Below are positions 63,469 through 64,000 of a stretch of DNA of 64,000 nt, piece by piece. The DNA is taken from NCBI RefSeq assembly GCF_016127315.1, contig NZ_CP065997.1:3348001-3412000 (forward strand), in the 5' to 3' direction. The translations under genes were made by a program, and so were the position numbers. Numbering within the stretch: position 1 is the first letter of the stretch; each line of letters begins with the position of its first letter. The notes beneath the pieces were generated by a model. The model was not told the origin of the DNA. It ran no database searches and saw nothing but the letters and a program-made list of their open reading frames with translations. Source of the DNA: Achromobacter deleyi. GTDB lineage: Bacteria > Pseudomonadota > Gammaproteobacteria > Burkholderiales > Burkholderiaceae_B.

Positions 63469-64000
63469 ATGGCCAACAAGCAACAAGGCTTTTTTTCCCA
63501 CCAGACGCTCGAGAAGAACATCGGCTGGATGATCATCGCCAGCATCCTGGTGGTGTCCTTCGCCGGGCTGGTGCAGATCGTGCCGCTGTTCTTCCAGCAC
63601 AGCACCACGCAGCCGGTGGCGGGAGTCGAACCCTACAGCCCGCTGCGCCTGATGGGCCGCGACGTCTACATCCGCGAAGGCTGTGTCGGCTGCCACTCGC
63701 AGCAGGTGCGCCTGCTGGCCGCCGAAGTGCAGCGCTACGGCTCGTACTCGCTGGCCTCGGAGTCGGTATTCGACCACCCCTTCCTGTGGGGTTCCAAGCG
63801 CACCGGTCCCGACCTGGCGCGCGTGGGTGAACGCTATTCCGACGACTGGCACCGCATCCACCTGCGCAACCCGCGCAAGGTGGTGCCCGAGTCCAACATG
63901 CCCGCCTATCCGTGGCTGGAAAAGACCGTGATCACCGGCCAGAACGTCGAGCAGCGGATGCGCGCGCTGCGCGCCCTGGGCGTGCCGTACAGCGACGAGG
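63469..64000 (+). CDS. ccoO: cbb3-type cytochrome c oxidase subunit II, 5' part (cut by window edge)
   Basis: CcoO is the mono-haem c subunit that passes electrons to CcoN. About 177 residues are visible, with no stop before the right edge. The N-terminus has one anchor helix ([20 protein letters not shown]). The haem c motif CVGCH lies in [20 protein letters not shown], and [20 protein letters not shown] and [13 protein letters not shown] carry the likely axial Met. Start 63469 follows a GACGAGG site. Confidence 0.95.
   Translation, partial: MANKQQGFFSHQTLEKNIGWMIIASILVVSFAGLVQIVPLFFQHSTTQPVAGVEPYSPLRLMGRDVYIREGCVGCHSQQVRLLAAEVQRYGSYSLASESVFDHPFLWGSKRTGPDLARVGERYSDDWHRIHLRNPRKVVPESNMPAYPWLEKTVITGQNVEQRMRALRALGVPYSDE

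Overview
The window is a GC-rich (about 68-70% by eye), densely coded chromosomal segment of a betaproteobacterium of the family Alcaligenaceae, most likely Achromobacter or a close Bordetella relative. That placement rests on general resemblance: a Bug-type tripartite-tricarboxylate binding protein, an AxyABM/MexAB-OprM-like RND efflux operon, the pdxJ-acpS-nagZ-uvrC-pgsA run, a biotin cluster and a cbb3 oxidase cluster with ANR/FNR boxes. No insertion sequence, prophage, CRISPR array, rRNA or tRNA was recognised. Both window edges cut genes (a xylH-like permease at the left, ccoO at the right).

Layout. 1-4382 (minus): xylose ABC uptake operon (OprB-type porin, xylF, xylG, xylH) behind a perfect 14-bp palindrome. 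4640-6693: thiolase and a degenerate spermidine-synthase-like protein. 6837-12414: malonate catabolism (GntR regulator, malonyl-CoA decarboxylase, enoyl-CoA hydratase homologue, malonyl-CoA synthetase, Bug binding protein). 12443-16504: Fur-controlled FecI/FecR/TonB-receptor iron system. 16532-17488: aldo/keto reductase. 17651-20848: TrpXYZ-type ABC transporter with an unusual leader hairpin. 20877-22827: Asp/Glu-racemase-like protein and a DadA-like oxidoreductase.

22974-29696 is the most unusual region. Two divergent transcripts share one inverted repeat. Leftward run a membrane-anchored aminopropyltransferase and a Tat-exported FAD amine-oxidase-like protein. Rightward run DUF350, SPFH/SHOCT, DUF4178 zinc-ribbon, a 57-residue Gly/Ser-rich peptide and a complete S-adenosylmethionine decarboxylase. 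Together they look like a polyamine-linked membrane or envelope stress module whose biochemistry is not established.

29759-32856: molybdate transport (modABC) with a ModE box and a convergent modE. 33055-35483: DUF4136 lipoprotein, patatin-like phospholipase and a stand-alone winged-helix regulator. 35778-46572: RND efflux operon joined by a 4-bp overlap to pdxJ, followed by acpS, nagZ, uvrC and pgsA. 46770-55790: MFS transporter, D-malate/tartrate dehydrogenase with divergent LysR regulator, di-haem peroxidase, queF, aceA, AraC regulator and alpha/beta hydrolase. 55806-60464: biotin synthesis, with bioF-bioH-like-bioCD (a BioC-BioD fusion) divergent from bioA. 60583-64000: cbb3 oxidase cluster with two ANR/FNR boxes, in which the CcoI copper ATPase is reduced to its membrane segments with the CPC motif and has lost every ATPase domain.

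All functional calls come from reading the translated sequence and remembered family motifs. No database search was run.
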